45,947 nt of DNA from REEB48 sp964355085 (GTDB lineage: Bacteria; Patescibacteriota; Minisyncoccia; UBA6257; 02-FULL-45-10c), in the NCBI GenBank assembly GCA_964355085.1, contig CAYHBW010000005.1, positions 1-45,947 on the forward strand, in the 5' to 3' direction. The translations under genes were made by a program, and so were the position numbers. A model generated the notes under the pieces. That model was not told where the DNA came from, did not search any database, and saw only the letters and a program-made list of their open reading frames with translations. Of this stretch, positions 15,190 through 22,165 are shown piece after piece (within the stretch, counting starts at the first letter, position 1; each line of letters begins with the position of its first letter).

Positions 15190-15906
15190 TTAAACCATTT
15201 CCACCATCTTTGAAACTTCTTCGACTTTCAAACTCGCCCCGCCGACAAGAGCGCCGTCTATTTCTTTTTCCTTCAAAAAATCTCCGAGGTTTTTTGAATC
15301 AACGGAACCACCGTACAACACCTTCGCCGCAACTGACAACTGACGACTGACAACTGACTTAATAAATGCGATGGTTTCAGAAGCGTGCTCGGGGGTTTCA
15401 GGATCGCCGGTGCCGATGGCCCAGACGGGCTCATATGCAATTAAAAATTCAAATTTTAAAGGCAAAATTTTAAATTGAGAAAGGGCTGAATTCAATTGCC
15501 TCTCAATTACTAATTGCCGATTACCATTTTCTTTTTCCTCCTTTGTTTCGCCGACACAAAGAACAGGAATCAGACCCGATTCAAGCGCAGCTTTCATTTT
15601 CTTTGCGATGACTTCATCTGTCTCGCCGAGCTTATGCCTGCGCTCGGAATGCCCGACAATCACATGGGAAACTCCGATATTTTTAAGTTCCTTAGCGGAA
15701 ACTTCGCCGGTAAATGCACCGGAAGATTCCCAAAAAAGATCCTGCGCTCCGAGCTTCGCTTTTATCAAAGTATCAGCGACCGCTTCCAGAAAAGGAAACG
15801 GCGGCGCCACAACGACATTCTCATGATCGCTCGCCTGCGCCAAAACCGATGCCTCTTTAAACGTAGCCGGATTCATCTTCAAATTAAAAATCAACAGTTT
15901 ATTCAT
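15190..15906 (-). CDS. tpiA: Triosephosphate isomerase
   Basis: The 238-residue glycolytic enzyme interconverts DHAP and glyceraldehyde-3-phosphate. It shows NLKMNPATF near the N-terminus (Asn and Lys of the active site), the catalytic His in VIVGHSERR, the catalytic Glu in AYEPVWAIGTG and the phosphate loop VLYGGSV. A non-conserved stretch KSVVSRQLSVAA is encoded by four tandem copies of the heptamer CAACTGA (plus sense, 15330-15357). The IS1595-type transposon is inserted 13 bp upstream of the ATG; the duplicated target contains the presumed -10 (TAAAAT). Confidence 0.95.
   Translation of the reverse strand: MNKLLIFNLKMNPATFKEASVLAQASDHENVVVAPPFPFLEAVADTLIKAKLGAQDLFWESSGAFTGEVSAKELKNIGVSHVIVGHSERRHKLGETDEVIAKKMKAALESGLIPVLCVGETKEEKENGNRQLVIERQLNSALSQFKILPLKFEFLIAYEPVWAIGTGDPETPEHASETIAFIKSVVSRQLSVAAKVLYGGSVDSKNLGDFLKEKEIDGALVGGASLKVEEVSKMVEMV
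15330..15357. repeat. Heptamer repeat (CAACTGA)x4 inside tpiA
   Basis: Units CAACTGA, CAACTGA, CGACTGA, CAACTGA run without a gap inside the coding region, before the phosphate-binding loop. The same kind of 7-bp array occurs between genes elsewhere in the window. Confidence 0.85.
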
Positions 15907-15911
15907 AGTTA

Positions 15912-15919
15912 TAATTTTA
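15912..15919. repeat. Left target-site duplication (TAATTTTA)
   Basis: The 8 bp directly before the left transposon end are identical to 18880-18887 directly after the right end. Eight bp is the usual duplication length of the IS1595 family. Confidence 0.92.
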
Positions 15920-15936
15920 GGGACTTATATACAATA

Positions 15937-16431
15937 CTACCCTAACAAACCATTATTTACCTGCGTCTGAAATTCAGCCATATTATAAACTCCAATCAAT
16001 GCTCTGTTTGGATCGGCTTGTCCCTTTAACCATTTCATAGCTTCCTTCTTATATCCTCCTCCGTCTAAGAGAATGATTGTCGGAACTCCGATTTTGAAAA
16101 CATTGAATATCGTGAACGGATATTTCTCATCTACCGAACCACTTGATTGTTGCCATTTACATTCTATTATCAAACCCTCGGGAAATTTCTCTTTATTTAA
16201 TACTAGAAAATCGCATTTCCGCTTTGTTTCATAAATACTCGTTCCGCAAGGAACTTGTTTTGCATATTGTTTCCCACCGATTGCTTTACGATTCGCGAAT
16301 ACCTGTTCTTTATGATCCCAAAACTCTTGATAGCCCTCTTGCTTAAGAATATGCTCTATAAAATTTTCTAAGCGGTTTCCTGACTTATTTGCTCGTCCTC
16401 CGCTACTTGTAGTTTCTGATGATAAGTTCAT
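15937..16431 (-). CDS. Type II restriction endonuclease, PD-(D/E)XK fold
   Basis: The 164-residue protein has the nuclease core Asp74 (KCDFLV), then Glu90 and Lys92 (LIIECKWQ), an intact PD-(D/E)XK catalytic triad. The N-terminal GRANKSGNRLENFIEHIL helix is typical of small restriction enzymes. It follows and overlaps the adenine methylase gene by 29 bp, as in compact type II systems. The 3' end runs into the transposon's inverted repeat. Specificity cannot be read; the partner methylase suggests a GATC-like or related adenine site. Confidence 0.78.
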   Translation of the reverse strand: MNLSSETTSSGGRANKSGNRLENFIEHILKQEGYQEFWDHKEQVFANRKAIGGKQYAKQVPCGTSIYETKRKCDFLVLNKEKFPEGLIIECKWQQSSGSVDEKYPFTIFNVFKIGVPTIILLDGGGYKKEAMKWLKGQADPNRALIGVYNMAEFQTQVNNGLLG

Positions 16432-17290
16432 TTTCTTTGCCCCTCTGATTCCCTTTACAGGATATTGAACGAGAGGCGGATACTTTTTCTATATTGTATC
16501 CCTTATAAAGAACTCTTACAAATGTAGTATCGGAATTGGAAACCATAAAATAACCGCCTTTTTTATCCACTTCTCGGCAGAAATCGGCAAGTCTTGTATG
16601 CTCTTTATCTCCGAAACCACCGCCACTATATCCGCTATAAGTTTGATGATATGGGGGATCTAAATAGTAAAAATTATTTTTGCGCGGTTTTAATTGCTCA
16701 AAACTTTCCTGTACTATTTCTTCCCCTTGTAAAACCTTTGAACAATTACGCAAATTTTCTTCATCCACGATGGTAGGATTTTTATAATCTCCCATTGGAA
16801 CATTAAATTTACCCGATCTGTTTACGCGATATAGTCCATTGAAACAAGTTTTATTGAGATAAATAAATAATGCGGCGATTTTAGCTGGTTCTTTTTCTTT
16901 GAATAATCGTTCCCTTGCTCGCAGATAATACTCTTTGTTATGGCGTGAGGCGTGTATTTTCAAATTACTGATAAGTTCCTCTACATTGTCCCGTACCGCT
17001 TGAAAGGTAATGACCAGATGAAAGTTAATATCAGAAAGATGTGCTTGTTTTGGTTGAATGGCAAAAAATAATGCTCCTCCGCCAAGAAATGGTTCGTGAT
17101 ATGTTCCGTATTCTTTTGGCATACGAGAAAGCAATTCAGGAAGAATTGACCGCTTCCCACCAACCCATTTAAGGAATGGGCGAGCAACAATAGTTCTTGT
17201 AAGGGGTCTATGTTCGCTTGCTATGGAAGTTAAAGCTTCATCAAAATCCAATCCTAGGCCATCGTGATATTTTTTTTCTCGTGGAGACAT
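16403..17290 (-). CDS. Dam/DpnIIA-type adenine-N6 DNA methyltransferase
   Basis: The 295-residue enzyme is a D12-class (alpha) methylase. It has the SAM-binding FLKWVGGKR (39-47), EPFLGGGA (66-73), the TCFNGLYRVNRSGKFNVPMG block (148-167) and catalytic DPPY (211-214). It should protect host DNA from the overlapping endonuclease. Its ATG comes 1 nt after the transposase stop codon, so its translation is tied to transposase expression. There is no separate promoter visible. The first 30 residues are a variable extension. Confidence 0.9.
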   Translation of the reverse strand: MSPREKKYHDGLGLDFDEALTSIASEHRPLTRTIVARPFLKWVGGKRSILPELLSRMPKEYGTYHEPFLGGGALFFAIQPKQAHLSDINFHLVITFQAVRDNVEELISNLKIHASRHNKEYYLRARERLFKEKEPAKIAALFIYLNKTCFNGLYRVNRSGKFNVPMGDYKNPTIVDEENLRNCSKVLQGEEIVQESFEQLKPRKNNFYYLDPPYHQTYSGYSGGGFGDKEHTRLADFCREVDKKGGYFMVSNSDTTFVRVLYKGYNIEKVSASRSISCKGNQRGKENELIIRNYK

Positions 17291-17291
17291 A

Positions 17292-18212
17292 TTATATCGT
17301 TAGTTTTTTGTATGGTAATGTTTTGCTTTCAGATACTCGTCCTACGACATCGGCGAATAGATCAGAAAGTTCTGTAGTGCGATTATTAAAACGAAAAACA
17401 AACTCATCTACATATTTTTGTAAATGCTTCTTACTCATATTGTGGTATGTGCCGTGATAACCGCGCTTAAATAATGCCCAAAAACTTTCCGCGCTATTTG
17501 AATTTATTCCACCTGCTTTTGCATATTGTCCTTTTCCGTGAGATACGGATTCGTGTCGGTATAACTTGCCGATTTTTGAGTATGAAAGAAACTCATCAGT
17601 ATAAAGAGTAGTACCGATTTTTACATTTTCTACAATCATACTTTCAAGCGTTCTCATTCTTACATTATCTACTACTTTGGCTTTCATTGCACCGCCTCGT
17701 TGTATAAGTCCAACAACGGGCGTTTTTGTTAAGGTATTGCGTCCTTGCGTGTGCTTTGTACGCTTTGCAAAATGCTTATTTCTCTCTTTACCGCCAATAT
17801 ATGTTTCATCAATTTCAACAGTTCCGAAAAGTTGTCCATTATTTTGTTTCAATGCTTTGCGGATACGCATATCCATAAACCACGCTGTCTTTTGCGTTAC
17901 GCCTACTTGCTTGGCAAGGTTTATAGAAGAAATACCTTTTTTATTTACTGAAAGAAGATAAATAGCGACAAACCATTTATGCATTGAGATCTTGCTTTCG
18001 CCGAATACCGTCTTTGTCTTGATAGTAAAATCCTTTTTGCATTTTGCGCATCGGAAACGCTTTCCATCTGAAAAGCGGTTTATCTTGCTATGGTTGCAAT
18101 GAGGGCAGTATTCACCTTGTGCAAAACGAATCTGCTCAAAATATTTGAGGCAAGTTTTCTCATCCTTGAAAAAGACGAGGAAATCTACGAGGGTTTTGAA
18201 CTTTGTATTCAT
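17292..18212 (-). CDS. IS1595-family (ISXO2-like) transposase
   Basis: The 306-residue DDE transposase has an N-terminal zinc ribbon (CPHC 36-39, CAKC 55-58), a helical DNA-binding region (SINLAKQVGVTQKTAWFM) and the ISXO2 catalytic core: Asp135 in VEIDETYIGG, Asp206 in TLYTDEFLS and Glu242 in SAESFWALFKRG. It should mobilise the 28-bp ended element around it. I use the ATG at 18212; TTGACA and TATACT with a 17-nt spacer end 6 nt before it, so the mRNA is probably leaderless. The methylase and endonuclease follow in the same operon. Confidence 0.93.
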   Translation of the reverse strand: MNTKFKTLVDFLVFFKDEKTCLKYFEQIRFAQGEYCPHCNHSKINRFSDGKRFRCAKCKKDFTIKTKTVFGESKISMHKWFVAIYLLSVNKKGISSINLAKQVGVTQKTAWFMDMRIRKALKQNNGQLFGTVEIDETYIGGKERNKHFAKRTKHTQGRNTLTKTPVVGLIQRGGAMKAKVVDNVRMRTLESMIVENVKIGTTLYTDEFLSYSKIGKLYRHESVSHGKGQYAKAGGINSNSAESFWALFKRGYHGTYHNMSKKHLQKYVDEFVFRFNNRTTELSDLFADVVGRVSESKTLPYKKLTI

Positions 18213-18218
18213 ATTACA

Positions 18219-18247
18219 AGTATATAGGATCATAATAGGGTTGTCAA
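18219..18247 (-). promoter_or_regulatory. Transposase/R-M operon promoter
   Basis: -35 TTGACA (18242-18247), 17-nt spacer, -10 TATACT (18219-18224), 6 nt from the -10 to the ATG. This is the best match to the consensus on this side of the element. Confidence 0.8.
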
Positions 18248-18270
18248 GTCCTTATTGGGGATAACCTCAT

Positions 18271-18299
18271 TTGACATACCTACCTACTTTTCCTATATT
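18271..18299 (+). promoter_or_regulatory. Promoter of the small passenger genes
   Basis: -35 TTGACA (18271-18276), 17-nt spacer, -10 TATATT (18294-18299); predicted start near 18306, 10 nt before the ATG. The two divergent -35 boxes are only 23 bp apart, so one regulator could control both. Confidence 0.8.
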
Positions 18300-18315
18300 G
18301 TGATAAAATATAAAT

Positions 18316-18579
18316 ATGGCAATCATAAAAAAACCTGAATCAACTGACGCTCTTTATAATTTATCCTTAGATAACGGCGACCTTCAGGCATTGAAAGAAG
18401 TAATTGGTAAGTTCAATTTTCTTGATGAGCAATCCGCCTTGCGTTTTGCCTTATTTGCCTTACTTAAAGCAGAAAAAAATGTTCTCTATGTAGATCAAGG
18501 TGATAAAAAAGTTACTTTAACTCCAGCACAACAGCTGATAAAGGCAACAAATCCAGATGAGCAAAAAGTTACCAAATAA
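18316..18579 (+). CDS. Small passenger protein, possible RHH-like regulator
   Basis: The 87-residue cytosolic protein has a short N-terminal strand-like segment (DALYNLSLDNGDLQALKEVI) followed by two helices (FLDEQSALRFALFALLKAEK) and a basic-acidic tail. The layout is reminiscent of ribbon-helix-helix regulators or antitoxins, but I see no diagnostic match. It is expressed divergently from the transposase from a consensus promoter, so it may control that promoter. It overlaps the next gene by 23 bp. Confidence 0.6.
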   Translation: MAIIKKPESTDALYNLSLDNGDLQALKEVIGKFNFLDEQSALRFALFALLKAEKNVLYVDQGDKKVTLTPAQQLIKATNPDEQKVTK

Positions 18580-18862
18580 TTTCCAAATACCAGATGAACT
18601 CAAAGACGTCGCCACAACAGGCGACGTCAATGCTCTTGAGCAACGAGTGGACAAATGTTATTCATCAGAACGCTATCAGGATTTTCAGGAAGCTGTTGAA
18701 AAAATAGTTTTAAGAAAAATGGATTCAAGCGAGGGCGGTGAAAAAATAAAAAAATACGCAGAGGATTATTTTAAGACTAAGGTCGTATGGGTTGCTCTCA
18801 TATGGCTAATAACTTTAATAGGTACTGCCCTTGCTCAAAAATATTTCAAAATGTTAGGGTAG
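18557..18862 (+). CDS. C-tail-anchored small membrane protein
   Basis: The 101-residue protein has a charged helical body (about 1-75) and one C-terminal membrane helix (VVWVALIWLITLIGTALAQ, about 76-94) ending KYFKMLG. It starts inside the upstream gene and its last codons enter the transposon's right inverted repeat. No family recognised. As a membrane partner of a small cytosolic protein it could be the effector of a toxin-antitoxin or immunity-like pair; this is inference only. Confidence 0.6.
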   Translation: MSKKLPNNFQIPDELKDVATTGDVNALEQRVDKCYSSERYQDFQEAVEKIVLRKMDSSEGGEKIKKYAEDYFKTKVVWVALIWLITLIGTALAQKYFKMLG

Positions 18863-18879
18863 TATTGTATATAAGTCCC

Positions 18880-18887
18880 TAATTTTA
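18880..18887. repeat. Right target-site duplication (TAATTTTA)
   Basis: Identical to 15912-15919 on the other side of the transposon. Confidence 0.92.
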
Positions 18888-18902
18888 TCATAAAAATTAA
18901 AA

Positions 18903-18928
18903 ACCGCCCTGACCGAAGTCGGAGCGGT
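18903..18928 (-). terminator. Terminator of gene 18954
   Basis: Stem ACCGCTCCGAC / GTCAGGGCGGT (one mismatch, one G-T), TTCG loop in minus sense, then TTTTTAATTTT. Confidence 0.88.
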
Positions 18929-18953
18929 GATGTCCAAGTCTTCCTGCTCCGCT

Positions 18954-19499
18954 TTAGCGGTGACGGGAGAAGATCAGGTATCCTTCGCCCCACCCGGTCA
19001 AATCCTCGACCGAATAGGTATCCACAATCCAGCGCCTATTGACCCAGTCGAAACTGACAGCCCAGAGCACTCCCTTGGAATCACGAACATAGAAGATGTT
19101 TACGTATCCGTTGGTCAGGAGTGTCCCTTGTTCGCCTTTGGGCTGCTTTTTGAGGAGCTCCCAGACGGAGGCAAGGGTGGTTTCGGCTTTATTTCCCAGT
19201 TCATCGAGTATCGACTTGTCCAGGGATAATTTCCTTAACTGACTCACCCTTAGCTCGACTTCTCCTTGCGGTTCTTCCACTTTGTCTAGAAAGAACCGCG
19301 CAAATTCGTTGCCTGAAAAAGCGAACTTTATTGTCTTACTGCTGGCGGTAAAATGATCGCCCGCGAAGAACTTGCCGGTCGCGGGGATTTTGACGATTCC
19401 GACAGGAGACAAAAGCTTGTCATCTTCTCGATGAAATCCCGCAGAAACAGTTGTCCCGGAAAGAAGTAACGCCAATGCCAGCATACTAAGCTTTTTCAT
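18954..19499 (-). CDS. Secreted protein with Trp/Tyr-rich C-terminus
   Basis: The 181-residue protein has a signal peptide (MKKLSMLALALLLSGTTVSA, cut before GF). It has a middle helical region and a C-terminal domain rich in aromatic and polar residues (NIFYVRDSKGVLWAVSFDWV, then RRWIVDTYSVEDLTGWGEGY). The C-terminal pattern resembles variable C-type-lectin-like or fast-evolving domains I associate with Patescibacteria; this is memory, not a search. I chose ATG 19499 over GTG 19502 because AGGAGG is 7 nt away. It has its own promoter and terminator. Confidence 0.6.
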   Translation of the reverse strand: MKKLSMLALALLLSGTTVSAGFHREDDKLLSPVGIVKIPATGKFFAGDHFTASSKTIKFAFSGNEFARFFLDKVEEPQGEVELRVSQLRKLSLDKSILDELGNKAETTLASVWELLKKQPKGEQGTLLTNGYVNIFYVRDSKGVLWAVSFDWVNRRWIVDTYSVEDLTGWGEGYLIFSRHR

Positions 19500-19546
19500 C
19501 ACGTATCCTCCTTTTCGCTATATTTTTTACTCTAAGAACCGCTTAT

Positions 19547-19574
19547 AATATAGCAAAATAAAACTATTAATCAA
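19547..19574 (-). promoter_or_regulatory. Promoter of gene 18954
   Basis: -35 TTGATT, 16-nt spacer, -10 TATATT preceded by TGC, overlapping the 3' end of dedA. A leader of about 40 nt with a strong AGGAGG follows. Confidence 0.5.
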
Positions 19575-20208
19575 TAGTTTCTGGAAAAAACTTCTTTTTT
19601 ACCAATACCCAGATACGGTTCCGTTCCGCGTCATTTTTCCAGATATGGATCAAGCTCGGCAGAATGGAAAGAAAAATTATCAGAAGGATTATCGGCAAAA
19701 GATATTTATCTACGCCCGGAACCGTACTTCCCAAAAAATATCCGAGAAGAGGCATGCCCGCTCCCCAAAGTAATCCTCCAATCAGATTATAGGACATGAA
19801 AACCGGATAATGCATTTTACCGACTCCGGCGAGAATCGGCGCAAATGTCCGGATGCCCGGCATGAAACGCGCCAGCACTATGGCTTTTTTCCCGTATTTC
19901 TCATAAAAAATCCTGGCGCTCTCCAGATGATCTCTGTGGAAAATAATCGACTCCTCTTTAGTGAAAAGCATCGGACCGACTTTATAACCGAAAGCATATC
20001 CGACATTGTCTCCGAGCACAGCCCCGATGAACATCAATGGAACCAGATACCAAATATTCAAAAAACCCTGCGAAGCAAGGAAGCCGGCGGTGAACAGCAA
20101 GCTATCTCCCGGCAGAAAAAATCCTATCAGAAGACCGGATTCGGAGAATACGATACCGAAAAGACCAAGATAGCCGGCGGTTTTTATGAGTGGAATTAGG
20201 TCGAACAT
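19567..20208 (-). CDS. DedA-family membrane protein
   Basis: The 213-residue polytopic protein belongs to the DedA/VTT family, now linked to flipping of undecaprenyl phosphate and phospholipids. Typical features are the FFLPGDSLLFTAGFLAS motif (about 30-47), GDNVGYAFGYKVG, and FMPGIRTFAPILAGVGKM with the conserved Arg residues. Four to five hydrophobic segments are visible. The ATG is preceded by a heptamer array and no SD. It lies downstream of galT on the same strand. Confidence 0.9.
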   Translation of the reverse strand: MFDLIPLIKTAGYLGLFGIVFSESGLLIGFFLPGDSLLFTAGFLASQGFLNIWYLVPLMFIGAVLGDNVGYAFGYKVGPMLFTKEESIIFHRDHLESARIFYEKYGKKAIVLARFMPGIRTFAPILAGVGKMHYPVFMSYNLIGGLLWGAGMPLLGYFLGSTVPGVDKYLLPIILLIIFLSILPSLIHIWKNDAERNRIWVLVKKKFFPETID

Positions 20209-20217
20209 TGTGGGCAG

Positions 20218-20316
20218 GTTTTAGGTGTTAGTTTTTAGGTTTTTTCGTTCTTTGATCCTTTAGTTCTTGCGTTCTTCCGTTTTTAAGTTCCTTCGTTCTC
20301 CTGTTTCTCGGTTACT
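20218..20316. repeat. Heptamer plus octamer degenerate tandem arrays
   Basis: Four 7-bp units (GTTTTAG, GTGTTAG, TTTTTAG, GTTTTTT; 20218-20245) run into nine 8-bp units (20245-20316): TCGTTCTT, TGATCCTT, TAGTTCTT, GCGTTCTT, CCGTTTTT, AAGTTCCT, TCGTTCTC, CTGTTTCT, CGGTTACT. The last unit includes the galT stop codon. The whole galT-dedA gap consists of these arrays. Confidence 0.85.
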
Positions 20317-21304
20317 TGCGGAGCAATGCCGCTGCATCGTCCGGATCGACGGAATTTATCTCCACGCCGGTTCCGAGTTCGAATCCGGCATACTTGGAAA
20401 TCCGCGGAATGACCTCGATATGCCAATGATACATCGGATATTTGTTTTTGTCCTTTATCGGAGAGGTATGGATGAACAGATTATAATCCGGATCCTTCAG
20501 GTTCTTTCCGATCTTTTTAAGGACGCCTTGAAGCGCGTCGGAAATATGGTCCATCTCGATATCCAATGTGTTTTCAAAATAAGAAAGGTGCTTTTTCGGA
20601 AAAATCCTGACTTCAAACGCGCTTTTAGAAACAAAGGGAGTGAAAGCGACCGCCCCGGCATTTTCATAGACGATCCTTTTCTTGTTTTTAATTTCCCAAT
20701 CAATCATCACGCAATGGACACATTTCTTGTTTTCGGAAAAATATTTTGAGGAACCAAGCAAGGAATGCATCACGTCCGGAGGAACTATCGGCGCGGCGAT
20801 GAGCTGATAATGCGGATGATAAATGGACGCCCCGGCGGACGGCCCCCAATTTTGGAACATGGAAACATACGCGATACAAGCGTCGTTCAGAAGCATGAGA
20901 TAGCGGTCGCGCAAGGCCTCAAGAACCTGCCTCGCCTGTCCGCGGGACAGATCCGAAAAATTTCCATTATGATCCCTGGTTATCAGGATTTCATGATGTC
21001 CGATTGTTTCGGATACGGAATACGGACCGGATCTGGCGATCACTCCGCAGATATTCTTGTGCTGGAAGGCCGGATATTTGTTTTCGATAATCTGAAGATC
21101 CCAATCCTTGTCTCCATAAGACAGAATCGCCTTTTCATGTCCGGATTTCTGCGGATTTTCAAAGGGGCAGGAAGATTTCGGAGAAATTTTCCGCTTGACG
21201 GATTTTTTCAATAACTGATGAGGACGATTAGATCTTCCGGGGACGATGGCGATCCAATCTCCGGAAACCAGATCCTGCCGAAGTTGTGATTTTTTTTCGC
21301 TCAT
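20312..21304 (-). CDS. galT: Galactose-1-phosphate uridylyltransferase (GalT-like)
   Basis: The HIT-superfamily nucleotidyltransferase exchanges UMP between UDP-sugar and sugar-1-phosphate. The catalytic histidine motif is HPHYQ in SIYHPHYQLIAAP, a second metal/substrate motif is YHWHIEVIPR, and the N-terminal RQDLVSGDWIAIVPGR is family-typical. I start at MSEKKSQLRQDL (21304), not at the ATG 33 nt upstream, which adds a hydrophobic tail unlike the family. It may act on other sugar nucleotides (GalT/DUF4921 type). Confidence 0.85.
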   Translation of the reverse strand: MSEKKSQLRQDLVSGDWIAIVPGRSNRPHQLLKKSVKRKISPKSSCPFENPQKSGHEKAILSYGDKDWDLQIIENKYPAFQHKNICGVIARSGPYSVSETIGHHEILITRDHNGNFSDLSRGQARQVLEALRDRYLMLLNDACIAYVSMFQNWGPSAGASIYHPHYQLIAAPIVPPDVMHSLLGSSKYFSENKKCVHCVMIDWEIKNKKRIVYENAGAVAFTPFVSKSAFEVRIFPKKHLSYFENTLDIEMDHISDALQGVLKKIGKNLKDPDYNLFIHTSPIKDKNKYPMYHWHIEVIPRISKYAGFELGTGVEINSVDPDDAAALLRK

Positions 21305-21350
21305 GGCAATGAATATATTATATATTAAAATTCTCATTTATAAAAAGAAA

Positions 21351-21378
21351 ACCCGCGCGGTGCGAACACCGCGCGGGT
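21351..21378 (-). terminator. Terminator of gene 21423
   Basis: Perfect 12-bp GC-rich stem ACCCGCGCGGTG / CACCGCGCGGGT with a 4-nt loop, then TTTTCTTTTTAT in minus sense. Confidence 0.92.
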
Positions 21379-21422
21379 ATGTACTGATAGACCAATCGTC
21401 CCACTACCTACCTGCCCCGCTT

Positions 21423-21974
21423 TCAGCGGTGGCGGAGGCAGACGAGGCGACAGTTCAAGTACCAACCGCCCCCGAGCCAGAAGAAGCTCAAGAACCAGCG
21501 GTCACCGAACCAGTAGAGGCACGGGACGCCCCGATCGCCGTCAGAGCCCTGCCAGACCGTTCCCGGGAAGACGAGGTAATACTTGCCTCGGAATTCTTTG
21601 GGGATGCGATCCTGGTTGGCTTCCAGATACTCGGCGTGTCCTTGGCCGAGATGGGCGTTGAGCTTTATGGCTCTTTGCTTCATCTCTTCGCCGTTGACAT
21701 AGGACTCTCCGGGTTTCAGGAACTCGACGAGGTTGAAGTCGAACGGTTGGCCGTAGAACTCCACGCGTTCCAGGAGCTTCCATCCGTCCTTGGTCTTGTC
21801 GTGCTTCAGGGGGACAGGGACGAGCGCTTCCGCCTTATTGTCTGCCTTCTTAGGCGTAAGCAAGTCCTGCAAACGAGCCCTTGTGATCCGTTTACTTGCG
21901 ATCTGCGCGAATAACTCTTTGAGCTGATCAGGTGTCGGAGCGTCCAACGGCCAATCAGCGGCATGCTTTTTCAT
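21423..21974 (-). CDS. Variable-C-terminus protein, family A
   Basis: This 183-residue cytosolic-looking protein has a helical N-terminus (PDQLKELFAQIASKRITRA), a conserved-looking core (YVNGEEMKQRAIKLNAHLGQ, then FRGKYYLVFPGTVW) and a 35-residue end packed with W, Y, F, C and R. In that end 24 of 35 codons finish in C, as expected for adenine-mutagenised AAC codons of diversity-generating retroelement targets, although the whole gene favours C/G endings. Codon use is richer in GC than its neighbours. It has GGAGG before the ATG, a strong promoter and its own terminator. Confidence 0.65.
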   Translation of the reverse strand: MKKHAADWPLDAPTPDQLKELFAQIASKRITRARLQDLLTPKKADNKAEALVPVPLKHDKTKDGWKLLERVEFYGQPFDFNLVEFLKPGESYVNGEEMKQRAIKLNAHLGQGHAEYLEANQDRIPKEFRGKYYLVFPGTVWQGSDGDRGVPCLYWFGDRWFLSFFWLGGGWYLNCRLVCLRHR

Positions 21975-22061
21975 AGCACACCTCCGTTTTTAGATTAATA
22001 AGGTTCGGAAATCGGGATATAGTCGGATTTGACACGATTCTACAATCCTCGATTAAAATAT

Positions 22062-22091
22062 ATTATAGCACTTAAAATGCTATTATGTCAA
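22062..22091 (-). promoter_or_regulatory. Promoter of gene 21423, shared type
   Basis: TTGACATAAT, 10 nt, GTGCTATAATATATT in minus sense (-35 at 22086-22091, -10 at 22062-22067, 18-nt spacer, extended -10). The promoter of gene 35614 has identical conserved blocks and spacing. Confidence 0.85.
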
Positions 22092-22100
22092 ATGACATCT

Positions 22101-22121
22101 GGTAGTCGTTAGTGATTAGTA
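22101..22121. repeat. Short heptamer array
   Basis: Three 7-bp units GGTAGTC, GTTAGTG, ATTAGTA, of the same TTAG family as arrays in the ribosomal operon. Confidence 0.6.
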
Positions 22122-22130
22122 AAAAACTGG

Positions 22131-22151
22131 ATTCCGGGTCAAGCCCGGAAT
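22131..22151 (-). terminator. REP-like palindrome acting as mrdA terminator
   Basis: ATTCCGGG / CCCGGAAT with loop CTTGA in minus sense, followed by CCAGTTTTTT. The palindrome with its flanks (CTGG before, GACA after) is a repeat I know from proteobacterial genomes; seeing it here is unexpected. Confidence 0.6.
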
Positions 22152-22165
22152 GACAATCCTATTGG

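Larger units (their letters stand above)
15920..18879. mobile_element. IS1595-type transposon with R-M passenger genes
   Basis: A complete 2960-bp element. Its ends are 28-bp perfect inverted repeats (15920-15947 and 18852-18879, outer bases GGGACTTATATAC) flanked by the 8-bp direct repeat TAATTTTA. It holds five genes: transposase, Dam-like methylase and PD-(D/E)XK endonuclease in one minus-strand operon, and two small genes on the plus strand from a divergent promoter. All frames are intact, and both ends and the duplication are perfect, so the insertion is recent. It separates tpiA from its original upstream sequence. Confidence 0.93.

Noticed and set aside
15937..18862. Wider defence island around the R-M genes
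   Set aside because: Neighbours outside the inverted repeats are tpiA, gtrA, a secreted protein gene and dedA; the R-M system is cargo of the transposon and not part of a larger island.
20245..20316. Octamer array considered as a CRISPR array
   Set aside because: Units are 8 bp with no spacers and no cas genes, so it is not CRISPR.
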